Source: Pseudobutyrivibrio ruminis AD2017 (GTDB lineage Bacteria; Bacillota; Clostridia; Lachnospirales; Lachnospiraceae). Taken from it: a DNA stretch of 64,000 nt. This document shows positions 36,101 through 43,844 of the stretch, piece after piece; position 1 is the first letter of the stretch; each line of letters begins with the position of its first letter. The translations under genes were made by a program, and so were the position numbers. The stretch spans positions 124,001-188,000 of the forward strand of contig NZ_KE384162.1 of the NCBI RefSeq assembly GCF_000424305.1. The letters run 5' to 3'. The notes under the pieces are model-generated. The model was not told where the DNA came from. It did no database searches and saw only the letters and a list, made by a program, of their open reading frames with translations.

Positions 36101-36675
36101 ATATCTTTAATAGATTTAAGAGAGGAATGAATGTAAACGAAAGCATGAGAATAGCTCTTCTCAAATATCTATGTGAAAGAAAGGACCTTGAGGAAGAGGA
36201 GCTTAACATGCTAGACATGCTTCTAGCAGATGCAATCCTTAAAAATCAATACTTTGGCTTCTTTGTAAAATGCAATGAAAAGCTAAAGATTAAATATCAT
36301 TTATATGACAAACACTTTGTAGAAATAAATACAGACAAACGCAAATCAGTTGTTATTACATATTCAATTAACGGAAGCGTTCCAAAGGAAGACGATATGA
36401 TTGAAATGTATGATGGTTTGTATGTTAAACAATTTATTCTTTTCTATGGAGACGAACTTCGCTACGAGATTTATTGTGATGATTTGTCAGATGAACCTCT
36501 TAAGAGCGAGACCATTGTTATGAGCGAAGAGCCAGATGTTAAGAATGGTCGATTTGCTATCATGAACAATATTAGCCGCCATAATATGTATGGCGAAACT
36601 ACAGAGCTTGCATCAGCCCTAAAGCAATATCAGGGATTGGATGCAGTTACTAAGGATTTATTTACTATTATATAA
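33139..36675 (+). CDS. Large DUF5717-like protein of unknown function
   Basis: The 1178-residue protein has no signal peptide or membrane helix. The first 300 residues are beta-rich with two similar modules: IEFEHQQIEATCFVSD at the start and MTFDLREREDSYYEVTENIRGEIEI near residue 195. From about residue 310 to 1060 it is alpha-helical and repeat-like (TPR-type solenoid by composition), and the last 100 residues are again beta-rich. I recall such proteins as DUF5717 in Lachnospiraceae; the label is from memory. The start is TTG at 33139 with GAGG 8 bases upstream. It is followed after 15 bases by an Hsp70/actin-fold protein. A scaffold or envelope function is a guess. Confidence 0.7.
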   Translation: MRKRIYRISEDKFDDVKPNIEFEHQQIEATCFVSDTFKGDIFFKSLNDVKIRGVIYCDNPYVQIEEPLFDKTNVHISYKVDDYNFKVGEVLTGNFIVIAVGLEKQIPFKITYVQKPLTSSEGEIKSLTDFAELAQNHFTEAVSIFYSDRFSEFVRTLDKRTRLLYRGFKAAPIAAVNVDEFLVSVGLKEKMTFDLREREDSYYEVTENIRGEIEIIRSTWGFIDINVSCDADFVSIEKEHITSDFFLGSIFNMNYYIHKDKMHAGLNIAKISFDYRDIHKEIIIRATSLKEGSKLESVNHEKDLMILKGCRLYEEFRLRRITTPIWCQESLAIVEALSDANNAEDNYLLLMKAFLYVTNNQKQEALWIIQDLKRSIEDKNSCEWAFLLYICTLIEREEEYVDRLTDNIESIFREHPDDVRIFWFLLFLRKDYIRNSSAKLRDIASWVNSGVDSPLLYIEAYYIFVQDPYLISSFDELTIKTLNWVRKRNAISKDIAIQMIHILENEHSFNPKVLPIIDSCYEIYPDLQLLLAIVTYILKANYVEPKFLKWFKLAIEANLHVSGIFEAYMEAMPTYSVDKFPQLLTMFFKYNNDLSYEKKALLYANIILHRGDDNKTYEHYEEAIEKFALEQLKLGRLDENLAVCYQRLMELGIFDSEVARLISDLAFKKKIAVINPSVRRVFLYQDEFKAPSIANVSDHKAYLNYIGSKGVIFLEDQNGYLFVDDEAYLTEDIIDATGYLDNLKGLTPLNMAYILMDFENGFDFSEPSKASVDSVKLLLESKQISYDFLGGLYPKIIELFKFNEEEAYIEKYFLNDADLKALKADVIADVIELFVSRSKYEEAYYMLKNTNGTKVKPEVISKLCRYLINEKPDESDDFLILLCAGLVKKNIIYSDIIKYLIRFFVGPTETMLRIYDNGFENGEDIVEFGERILTQVLYRDFLCDGIMHVFETYVSRRNNKMIVEAFLTYEAHSYLSEGQVIPEEIFSYIFNRFKRGMNVNESMRIALLKYLCERKDLEEEELNMLDMLLADAILKNQYFGFFVKCNEKLKIKYHLYDKHFVEINTDKRKSVVITYSINGSVPKEDDMIEMYDGLYVKQFILFYGDELRYEIYCDDLSDEPLKSETIVMSEEPDVKNGRFAIMNNISRHNMYGETTELASALKQYQGLDAVTKDLFTII

Positions 36676-36690
36676 AGGTTAGGAAATGCT

Positions 36691-37932
36691 ATGAATGAAA
36701 CCAAGGGCGCATATCTTGGAATTGATATTAATTCCAAAAATACAGTGCTAAGTATTTACAAATCAAATATGGATGAGCCTACTACAGTAAGCACAGTTCT
36801 TGGTGAAGAAAACTATGCAATACCTACCGTGCTTGCTAAAAGGATAGGCATGGGACAATGGTTTTTTGGCGATGAGGCTATTTTAAAGGCCAGAGTTAAA
36901 GAGGCAACACTTATAGAGGATTTGTTCAACAGAGCTCTCAAAAATGAAGTAGTCTATGTTGAAAATGAATCCTACCAGGCTAAGGATTTACTTGTAATAT
37001 TCTTTAACAAGCTATTTTCTATTCCTGGGCCAATGGCGGCAATGGGAGAGATTGAAAAGCTGGTTATCTGCGTAGAGAAAGTTAGCTTAGAGGTTATGGA
37101 GCTAATGAATTACGTGGCATCAAAGCTTAATATTGATTCTCATAAGCTTATGCTTATAGATAGAAATGAATGCTTCTATTACTATGCTTTATCTGGTAAG
37201 CCAGAATTGTTCCTATATCAAGTGGCATTATTTGATTATAGTGGAAGCAATATGATTTCTGTTGTGATGGATAGAAATCAAAATACACGTCCACAGCTGG
37301 TTACACTTGATGTGGTGAACCATGGAGATATTACAGAAAATAAGGATGAAATGTTTGACGAGATTATAGCAGACACCTTTGGAAGCAGATTGTTTTCTTC
37401 TGTATATCTGGTAGGAGATGGTTTTGATGGAGATTGGATGAAGCTTAGTCTTTCAAGACTTTGCAAGGGGCGTAAGGTTTTCCTTGGAAAAAATCTTTAT
37501 TCTAAAGGCGCATGCTATGCAGGCTTCATAAAGGATGGAAAAAGAGATTGGCCATTTATATTTATTGGCGATAACGATTTAAAGCTTAATCTATCAATAA
37601 AGATTTTAGATAACAACGTAATGAAGTTTTTCACTTTAATTGATGCAGGTCAAAGCTGGTATGATGCAAAAGGTGAATGTGAAGTAATACTTGATGGTAA
37701 TCCTGAAATTGAGTTTTATGTTCAACGACCTGAATCAAGAGAAGCTCACACCGATGTGTTAGAGTTAACAGATTTACCAAAGCGAGAGAATAGAACCACA
37801 AGGCTTCGTATTGAAGCAAGACCTATTTCTGACATAGCAGTATCAATAGAAATTACAGATTTGGGATTTGGGGAAATTTCTCCTGCAACAGGTAAGAACT
37901 GGACCTTTACCATTTCTTTGAAGGGAGAGTAA
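36691..37932 (+). CDS. Hsp70/actin-fold ATPase-like protein (DUF5716-like)
   Basis: The 413-residue protein has the motif order of the actin/Hsp70 superfamily. Phosphate-1 is YLGIDINSKNTVLSIY near residues 8-23. Phosphate-2 is VALFDYSGSNMISVVM near residues 178-193, with SGS in place of GGG. The adenosine-type motif is VYLVGDGFDGDWM near residue 238, and GACYAGFI follows near residue 272. The C-terminal 120 residues are beta-rich (KILDNNVMKFFTLIDAG onward), resembling a substrate-binding part. The acidic residue expected in phosphate-2 is present as Asp. I recall the family as DUF5716. ATPase activity is inferred. It is in an operon with the large protein upstream and a TPR-like protein overlapping by one base. 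Confidence 0.7.
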   Translation: MNETKGAYLGIDINSKNTVLSIYKSNMDEPTTVSTVLGEENYAIPTVLAKRIGMGQWFFGDEAILKARVKEATLIEDLFNRALKNEVVYVENESYQAKDLLVIFFNKLFSIPGPMAAMGEIEKLVICVEKVSLEVMELMNYVASKLNIDSHKLMLIDRNECFYYYALSGKPELFLYQVALFDYSGSNMISVVMDRNQNTRPQLVTLDVVNHGDITENKDEMFDEIIADTFGSRLFSSVYLVGDGFDGDWMKLSLSRLCKGRKVFLGKNLYSKGACYAGFIKDGKRDWPFIFIGDNDLKLNLSIKILDNNVMKFFTLIDAGQSWYDAKGECEVILDGNPEIEFYVQRPESREAHTDVLELTDLPKRENRTTRLRIEARPISDIAVSIEITDLGFGEISPATGKNWTFTISLKGE

Positions 37933-38762
37933 TGAGTACATTAATTTATTGTTCCAACTCAATAGCTGCTGCTCCGTATTATATTGAAGAAGTTTCTTTA
38001 AATGTTTACTCTCTAGAGGAGCTTAGCTATTTTATCTTAAATAATATATATTTGCTTTCCAGCAAGATTATGAACGCGGAATTGTGTAACTGGATTGGTA
38101 GAGAGTTAAAAATGCCAAATCTTGCCAAGGAATTACATGGCCTGGTGCAGAATAATGCGCCACTTCATATTTTTGTTGGCCATATTTTAAGCTCGAATGG
38201 TTATGCATCTCAAAAAGAAATAAAAGATGCTTTAGCTATAATATCCACCTTCGAAAATAAATCTGAAGCAGAGCGAAGAAAGCTTAGAGCTGACAGATTA
38301 ATGGCGGGAGGGAAGCTGATAGACGCCATTTATGAATACGAAACCTTACTTTCAGAAGATATTGCAAAAACAATGCCTCGAACTGTTGAAGGGGATGTAT
38401 ATCATAATTTGGGTTGTGCATTTGCCAAACTATTCTTTTTTGAAGAAGCTTGCAGATGCTTTGATGAAGGGTACAAACGAAATCAGAAAAAACAAACCTT
38501 ATATCAGCTTTTATATTCAGCCAGATGTGGTAAAGATAAAAACGCTTTCGATGAATATGTTAACAAATATCAGGTACCACGTTCTGATGTTGAAGAGGTT
38601 TTACAGATTGTTACAAGAGCGACAGTTAAGGAAGACATTGTTGGCTTTGACAGCTCAATAAACGATATGCTTTATGCTGGAGCTTCGGAAGAATCAATGG
38701 AAACCATTAATAACGTAATTCAAAATTGGAAAAAAGAATACATTAGATTATGTAGAATATAA
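37932..38762 (+). CDS. TPR-like protein of the DUF5717/DUF5716 operon
   Basis: The 276-residue soluble protein is not a family I recognise. The N-terminal part (MSTLIYCSNSIAAAPYYIEE, then ELSYFILNNIYLLSS) is followed from about residue 110 by helical repeats. These include RRKLRADRLMAGGKLIDAIYEYETLL and VYHNLGCAFAKLFFFEEACRCFDEGYKRN, clear TPR-type helix pairs. A protein-binding adaptor role is inferred. Its ATG overlaps the stop of the Hsp70-like gene (TAATG), so it is translationally coupled. Confidence 0.7.
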   Translation: MSTLIYCSNSIAAAPYYIEEVSLNVYSLEELSYFILNNIYLLSSKIMNAELCNWIGRELKMPNLAKELHGLVQNNAPLHIFVGHILSSNGYASQKEIKDALAIISTFENKSEAERRKLRADRLMAGGKLIDAIYEYETLLSEDIAKTMPRTVEGDVYHNLGCAFAKLFFFEEACRCFDEGYKRNQKKQTLYQLLYSARCGKDKNAFDEYVNKYQVPRSDVEEVLQIVTRATVKEDIVGFDSSINDMLYAGASEESMETINNVIQNWKKEYIRLCRI

Positions 38763-38781
38763 TTATATTGGGGAGAAGTGT

Positions 38782-39987
38782 ATGGGATTTTTTTCAAGTA
38801 GAAAAAAGAAAAAAGAAATTAGAGCAGCAAAAATCGATGATGCATTTAACAGGGTTTATTCTCAAATCGAGGGGATGGGAAGCTTAGAAGACCCTAAGAA
38901 ATTGGAACGCTACATATTAGATTCCTGCGAACAGATCATTGCAAGTACAAAGGCAATGGAAAGGCAGAAGATGGAATATCGTATTGTTACAAGATACTTA
39001 AACGATATTAAGGCCATTGAAAACCTTCCAAGAGATAAGGCGAAGGATTTAAGAATGACTGCGTCTAAAATAGTGGAGCTTGAAGAAAATCTTGTTAATG
39101 CCAGAGCGATTCAGCGAAATATTACTGACGAGCAATTCCAAGTGATAGCTGATGAAGAAGACGATATGCCAGAAATTATAAATCGTTTTTCTTCAGATGA
39201 GATATATCAGGCGAAGCTCAAAAAGAATCTTTCTTATTTGGAAGGCGAAAAGAGTAGATGGGAGATTGAGCGAGAAGAGCTACAGTTGCAGGTAAAGCTT
39301 TTCAAGAGGATGGCGGTTGCAATAATGGTATCCTTTATGACTCTTTTGATTTTATTAATCACCATGAATTCTGCTACAGAGGTAGATATTTCTGTTTGGG
39401 TTTTTGTAGTTTTGTTTATTTGTGCTGTCAGTGGTTTTATTGTATTTCTCAGACAAAATAAAATTGCAAAAGATAAGAAGTTCGCTATTATTCATTTGAA
39501 TCAATCCATTAGCATGCTTAATGTAGAAAGAATGAAGTATGTTAATGTTACTAACAGTGTCGAATATTCAAAGGATAAATATATGGTAAATAATGCTGTC
39601 GAGCTGCAATATGTTTGGGAGCAGTACCAGGATAAGGTTCGTGATCAGATACGTTATCTTGAAAATAACGAAGACTTAGAATTTTACAATAATAAACTTG
39701 AAAATATATTAGGTAGTATCGGTCTTGCTGACGAAAAGATATGGCTCAATCAAATCAATGCCCTTATCGATAGACAGGATATGGCAGACTGCAGACATAG
39801 ATTAGTACAGCGTCGTAAGAAAATTAGGGATAGATTGGACGACCATAGAAAAATAGTTCAGGAAGAACGTGATGAAATAGATAGGCTCATGATGAGTCAT
39901 GAGCACTATCTACCTGAAATTCAGGAAATCATCAAGTCTGTTGATAAGCTTTGTGGAACAAGTTCAAGCGTTCAAATAGATGCTTAG
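38782..39987 (+). CDS. Membrane coiled-coil protein of the DUF5717/DUF5716 operon
   Basis: The 401-residue protein has a very basic N-terminus (MGFFSSRKKKKEIRAAK) and long charged helices to about residue 170. Two adjacent membrane helices follow (about 177-198 and 204-226: MAVAIMVSFMTLLILLITM and VWVFVVLFICAVSGFIVF). A second long coiled coil rich in K, E, R and Q runs to the end. With two helices both coils face the cytoplasm, suggesting a membrane anchor for the complex. No catalytic motif is seen. The ribosome binding site is GGGGAG. It is the last gene of the operon, ending against a convergent gene. Confidence 0.7.
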   Translation: MGFFSSRKKKKEIRAAKIDDAFNRVYSQIEGMGSLEDPKKLERYILDSCEQIIASTKAMERQKMEYRIVTRYLNDIKAIENLPRDKAKDLRMTASKIVELEENLVNARAIQRNITDEQFQVIADEEDDMPEIINRFSSDEIYQAKLKKNLSYLEGEKSRWEIEREELQLQVKLFKRMAVAIMVSFMTLLILLITMNSATEVDISVWVFVVLFICAVSGFIVFLRQNKIAKDKKFAIIHLNQSISMLNVERMKYVNVTNSVEYSKDKYMVNNAVELQYVWEQYQDKVRDQIRYLENNEDLEFYNNKLENILGSIGLADEKIWLNQINALIDRQDMADCRHRLVQRRKKIRDRLDDHRKIVQEERDEIDRLMMSHEHYLPEIQEIIKSVDKLCGTSSSVQIDA

Positions 39988-39988
39988 T

Positions 39989-41071
39989 TTATTTTAAAAC
40001 GAAATCCATGTAAACAGGATTGTGATCTGAATACTTAAATCCAGTATCAAGAACATTAGCATCTATAACATCAATGTTAGATGAAACGATAAATCCGTCG
40101 ATTGTAAGGACGAATGAATCCTCAGTGTAAGGGCTATCAGCATTTCTGCATGATGGAACAGGATTAGATTCGTCGATAGGACCTATGATGGTGAAATTAT
40201 CATCTAAAAGTCCATCAGGAATAGGCTGAGCCCAGTTTTCAGTGCTGCTTGTTCCAAAATATTTAGAAGAATCACCAAGTACATCTTTATTCATATCGCC
40301 ACCTGCGATAATGTAATTACCTTTGTTTAATTCTTCAAGCATATCTTCGTTTAACATAACAACCTGGTTAGTAGCTGTTGATGGGTCTGTTGTATATGCA
40401 GAAAGGTGCACATTGTAAAGCACAAGCTGCTTACCATTGTTAAGGTTGATATAGTTTTTACTATAACATCTATCCAGGTCGATTAGCTTGGACATACCTT
40501 CTTCAATAGGAAGAGAACGTCTTACAGAGTCCTGGATAGTAGCTGATGAAATAGTAAGAAGACCAGCCTTTGATTTTCCATGAGGCTGTGTTAATGGATA
40601 AAGTAAAAAAGGACTATCATAATTTACAGCAAATGTGCTGCTGACTTTGTCGTAGTTTGCATTTTTGAGAGCATTTACGATTAAGTCCTTTTCATTAACA
40701 TGGTAGCTTCTTGTTGAATCAAGATCTACTTCCTGAAATAGCATAATATCTGGTGATAAAGAAAGTACACTAGCTGTGGAGCCGGAAATGTTTTCATTTA
40801 CGGCATCCTTGGAATAAGCCCAGGATTCTGTTCCACCATCCATGAAGAAAGAATAATCATCAGAATAAGCACCGAATCCTATATTTGCAGATGAAATTCG
40901 ATATTGCTTTTGAGTTTCTAACTCAGATAAGTCTGCTTCACCTTCGATTTCAAGTGCAAAGTTATCTTCGATGCGATGGTATGAAATCAATACGTAAGCC
41001 ACATATGCTGCAAAGAGGACTATTATGGCTAAGATGATTATAAGGATTGGTTTTAATATTTTTTTTACCAT
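39989..41071 (-). CDS. Endonuclease/exonuclease/phosphatase family protein, membrane anchored
   Basis: The 360-residue protein has an N-terminal membrane helix (about residues 8-30, ILIIILAIIVLFAAYVAYVLI). The EEP fold follows: SANIGFGAY near residue 60, LSPDIMLFQEVDLD near residue 108 (metal Glu), LYNVHLSAY near residue 212, IIAGGDMNKD near residue 245 and YSDHNPVYMDF at the end (catalytic Asp-His). It should act outside the membrane on a phosphodiester or phosphate ester (nucleic acid, lipid or inositol phosphate); the substrate is unknown. It ends 2 bases from the convergent coiled-coil gene. Confidence 0.85.
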   Translation of the reverse strand: MVKKILKPILIIILAIIVLFAAYVAYVLISYHRIEDNFALEIEGEADLSELETQKQYRISSANIGFGAYSDDYSFFMDGGTESWAYSKDAVNENISGSTASVLSLSPDIMLFQEVDLDSTRSYHVNEKDLIVNALKNANYDKVSSTFAVNYDSPFLLYPLTQPHGKSKAGLLTISSATIQDSVRRSLPIEEGMSKLIDLDRCYSKNYINLNNGKQLVLYNVHLSAYTTDPSTATNQVVMLNEDMLEELNKGNYIIAGGDMNKDVLGDSSKYFGTSSTENWAQPIPDGLLDDNFTIIGPIDESNPVPSCRNADSPYTEDSFVLTIDGFIVSSNIDVIDANVLDTGFKYSDHNPVYMDFVLK

Positions 41072-41175
41072 GGTTATTTCCTTTCAGATTTTTTAAATGT
41101 ATCATTAATATATCATAAAAATAAGTTAAAAAATGTTTTTTCATAATATATTAAAGAATTTTTCAAGGAGAGAGT

Positions 41176-42411
41176 ATGATTTACAGAATTAAAGAATCAC
41201 TAGAACTACGACTAAACTTATTCTACATTACACTTCAGGGGTTATATTGGATGATTGTGTGCTGCACAATCAGTTTGGGCTCTGCTTATCTTTCAAACAG
41301 AGGATATTCAACGGTTGGAATTGGTGCGTTGTTTGCTTTAGCATATTTATTTGCAAGTGTTTTACAGCAGCTTATATCTGTAGAAACTGATAGAAGTACT
41401 AGCATTAATGTTGTTGATGTATTAGCTGTACTTGGTGGTTTACTTGTTATCAATCAGTTTTTTGCTATGGGTACAGATTCAAAAAGCTTCGGTACAGGCT
41501 TTACATTTATGCTTGGTGCAATGATTGCAACTATCATTCAACCATTTCTTAACGCTTTGAATTTCCATATCGAAAGATATGATATAAAGATGAATTATGG
41601 AGTAGCAAGAGCTAGCGGATCCTTCTTTTTCTTCATAATGAGTCTTATTGCAGGAAATCTTATGAAGACTGTTTCAGAAAAGGCAGCCCCAGCACTTGGA
41701 CTTATTGTTAGTATTTTATTCGTAGCTAACATTATTTGGATTTATAAGGAACTTAAGTCTACAGGAAAGAATCCAAAGAAGGATTTTGATCCATTTGAAA
41801 ACAGTACATCTTCAAATGATTCTTTTGATGTTAATTCTATTAAGAATTTTATTGAATCATATAAGATGTTTTTCATCTTTTTAATCGGACTTATGGGATT
41901 TTATTTTGGCCACGTGCTTATTAATAATTTCCTTTATCAAATCACTGCAAATGTAGGTGGAGATGAAGCTGACACAGGCGGACTTTTAGCTATGCAGGCT
42001 ATAGTGGAATTACCAGCTATGATTTTCTTTACATGGTTAAAAGACAGATTTGGTTCTAAGCTTTTGCTTTCTGTTTCAGCTGTATTTTATTTCGTCAAGA
42101 TTTTTGCTACCACTATAGCAACATCGGTAGGGATGCTTTACTTTAGTATGCTTTTCCAGGCGTTGGCATTTGCTATATTTATCCCAGCATCTGTTCATTT
42201 TGTTGACGAAATCATGTCAAAAAAGGATGCAGTTAAAGGTCAGGCCTTTGTAACTATAGCTATGACTCTTAGCAACTTGCTTTCAAGTTTGATAGGTGGG
42301 GTTTTAATTAGATTATTTGGAGTTACATTATCTCTTTGGTTTGGAACTGTCGTTACAATTTGTGGTGTTGTTGTCTCAATTTACGGACTTGTAAAAATAA
42401 AAGAAAAATAA
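41176..42411 (+). CDS. Major facilitator superfamily transporter
   Basis: The 411-residue protein has about 12 membrane helices in two bundles, with a charged central loop near residues 200-220 (STGKNPKKDFDPFENS). FYITLQGLYWMIVCCTISLGSAYL at the start, RGYSTVGIGALFALAY and KDRFGSKLLLSVSAVFYFVK fit the MFS_1-like branch that includes LacY-type and nucleoside/phenylpropionate permeases. The substrate is unknown. The ribosome binding site is AAGGAGAG. Confidence 0.85.
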   Translation: MIYRIKESLELRLNLFYITLQGLYWMIVCCTISLGSAYLSNRGYSTVGIGALFALAYLFASVLQQLISVETDRSTSINVVDVLAVLGGLLVINQFFAMGTDSKSFGTGFTFMLGAMIATIIQPFLNALNFHIERYDIKMNYGVARASGSFFFFIMSLIAGNLMKTVSEKAAPALGLIVSILFVANIIWIYKELKSTGKNPKKDFDPFENSTSSNDSFDVNSIKNFIESYKMFFIFLIGLMGFYFGHVLINNFLYQITANVGGDEADTGGLLAMQAIVELPAMIFFTWLKDRFGSKLLLSVSAVFYFVKIFATTIATSVGMLYFSMLFQALAFAIFIPASVHFVDEIMSKKDAVKGQAFVTIAMTLSNLLSSLIGGVLIRLFGVTLSLWFGTVVTICGVVVSIYGLVKIKEK

Positions 42412-42483
42412 TTAATATTATGATAGATTTTTGTATTGTAAATTGTTAAAATAACTATATAAGATTTGTAAAAAAGGATTAAT

Positions 42484-43131
42484 ATGGCTAAGTACAATAT
42501 TGGTGGGTATATTTTCGACGATGAGAATAAGGCGAAGAAAGCCGCCAAAGAGCTTAAAAGTGTTGAGTATATCCTTGCACAGTTAAAAGACGCTGATGAA
42601 AGAGGTGTACTTAAGGTATACAAAAAGCTCATTAATCAACGGCTTTTCTCCACTGAGATAGGCATGGGGTTTTTATCTCAGCTTAGACAGAATCTAGTGG
42701 CAACAGGGGCATTTTCTGAGGATGAAATTCCTGAGATTTATTCATTAGAAACTGGCGAGAATCAGGCTGTTTCAGAGAACAAATCCGAAGTTTTAGCTCA
42801 GAAAGAGGAAACTGAGAAAATAATAGACGAAAAGCCTAAAGCAAAGAAAGAAAAAGCCGATAAAAAGGTTGTAAGTAATAACGAGCCTACTTATGGTCGT
42901 ATCAAAAGGCTCAAGCTTATCAATAAAATTCTATTAGTCCTTTGCATAACGTTATTGTTATGTGTAATAGGAATGTTTTATGTGAATTCCACTATAAACA
43001 GTCCAACAATTCTCGATTATGAGGAAAAAATTATTGATGAGTATTCATCTTGGGAGCAGCAGTTATCGGAAAGAGAACAGCAGCTAAACGAGAGGGAGGC
43101 ACTTATCAAAGAGAAGGAACTACAACAATAA
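42484..43131 (+). CDS. Single-pass membrane protein with C-terminal coiled coil, unknown
   Basis: The 215-residue protein has an N-terminal helical domain (MAKYNIGGYIFDDENKAKKAAKELK, then RGVLKVYKKLINQRLFSTEIGMGFLSQLRQ), an acidic/lysine-rich linker (about 85-135) and one membrane helix near 147-168 (ILLVLCITLLLCVIGMFYV). An extracytoplasmic coiled coil (SWEQQLSEREQQLNERE) ends the protein. It has no recognised family. The response regulator follows 23 bases later, so it is probably co-transcribed with the two-component system and could be a membrane partner of it. Confidence 0.65.
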   Translation: MAKYNIGGYIFDDENKAKKAAKELKSVEYILAQLKDADERGVLKVYKKLINQRLFSTEIGMGFLSQLRQNLVATGAFSEDEIPEIYSLETGENQAVSENKSEVLAQKEETEKIIDEKPKAKKEKADKKVVSNNEPTYGRIKRLKLINKILLVLCITLLLCVIGMFYVNSTINSPTILDYEEKIIDEYSSWEQQLSEREQQLNEREALIKEKELQQ

Positions 43132-43154
43132 TTTTCAAGGATGGGGTTGGTGTT

Positions 43155-43844
43155 ATGGCAAAAAACAAAATTCTTGTGGCTGATGATGAAAGCCGAATGA
43201 GGAAGTTAATCAAAGATTATTTAGTAAGAGAAGATTACGAGGTAATCGAAGCAGAAAATGGAGAACAGGCTCTTGATATGTTCTATATGGACAGCGAAAT
43301 TGCGCTTATCATATTAGACGTTATGATGCCTAAGGTTGACGGTTTTGCAGTTCTTAAGGAAATCAGAGAGACTTCTTCGATTCCAGTGCTGATGCTTACA
43401 GCCAAGGGTGAAGAGAATGATGTGCTTAATGGTTTTGAACTTGGTGCAGACGAATACATTAATAAGCCTTTCTCACCAAAGATTCTCATGGCCAGAGTAA
43501 ATGCAGTCCTCAGAAGAAGCACAGACGATTCTATTGGCAAGAAGGTTGTTGAAGCCGGAGGTATTCAGCTTGATGTTGACGCTCATGTAGCTACAAACGA
43601 TGGCAATCCAGTAGAACTTTCTGTTAAGGAATTTGAACTGCTTTATTACTTCATCAACAATGAAGGAATCGCTCTATCAAGAGAAAAGATTCTTAATCAT
43701 GTTTGGGATTATGATTATTTCGGAGACGCGAGAACAATTGATACTCACGTTAAAAAGCTTCGTAGTAAGTTAGACGATAAGGGAAATTACATCAAAACTA
43801 TTTGGGGCATGGGGTATAAATTTGAAGTCGACGCAAAGGTCTAA
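43155..43844 (+). CDS. OmpR/PhoB-type response regulator
   Basis: The 229-residue protein has a receiver domain with the acidic pair in LVADDESRMRK, phospho-acceptor Asp in LIILDVMMPKVDGF near residue 54 and Lys in YINKPFSPKIL. A winged-helix DNA-binding domain follows (VELSVKEFELLYYFINNEG, then SREKILNHVWDYDYFGDARTIDTHVKKLR). The ATG at 43155 gives the canonical N-terminus MAKNKILVADD; the frame is open upstream but those codons overlap the previous gene. The sensor kinase gene overlaps its end by 23 bases. Confidence 0.94.
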   Translation: MAKNKILVADDESRMRKLIKDYLVREDYEVIEAENGEQALDMFYMDSEIALIILDVMMPKVDGFAVLKEIRETSSIPVLMLTAKGEENDVLNGFELGADEYINKPFSPKILMARVNAVLRRSTDDSIGKKVVEAGGIQLDVDAHVATNDGNPVELSVKEFELLYYFINNEGIALSREKILNHVWDYDYFGDARTIDTHVKKLRSKLDDKGNYIKTIWGMGYKFEVDAKV

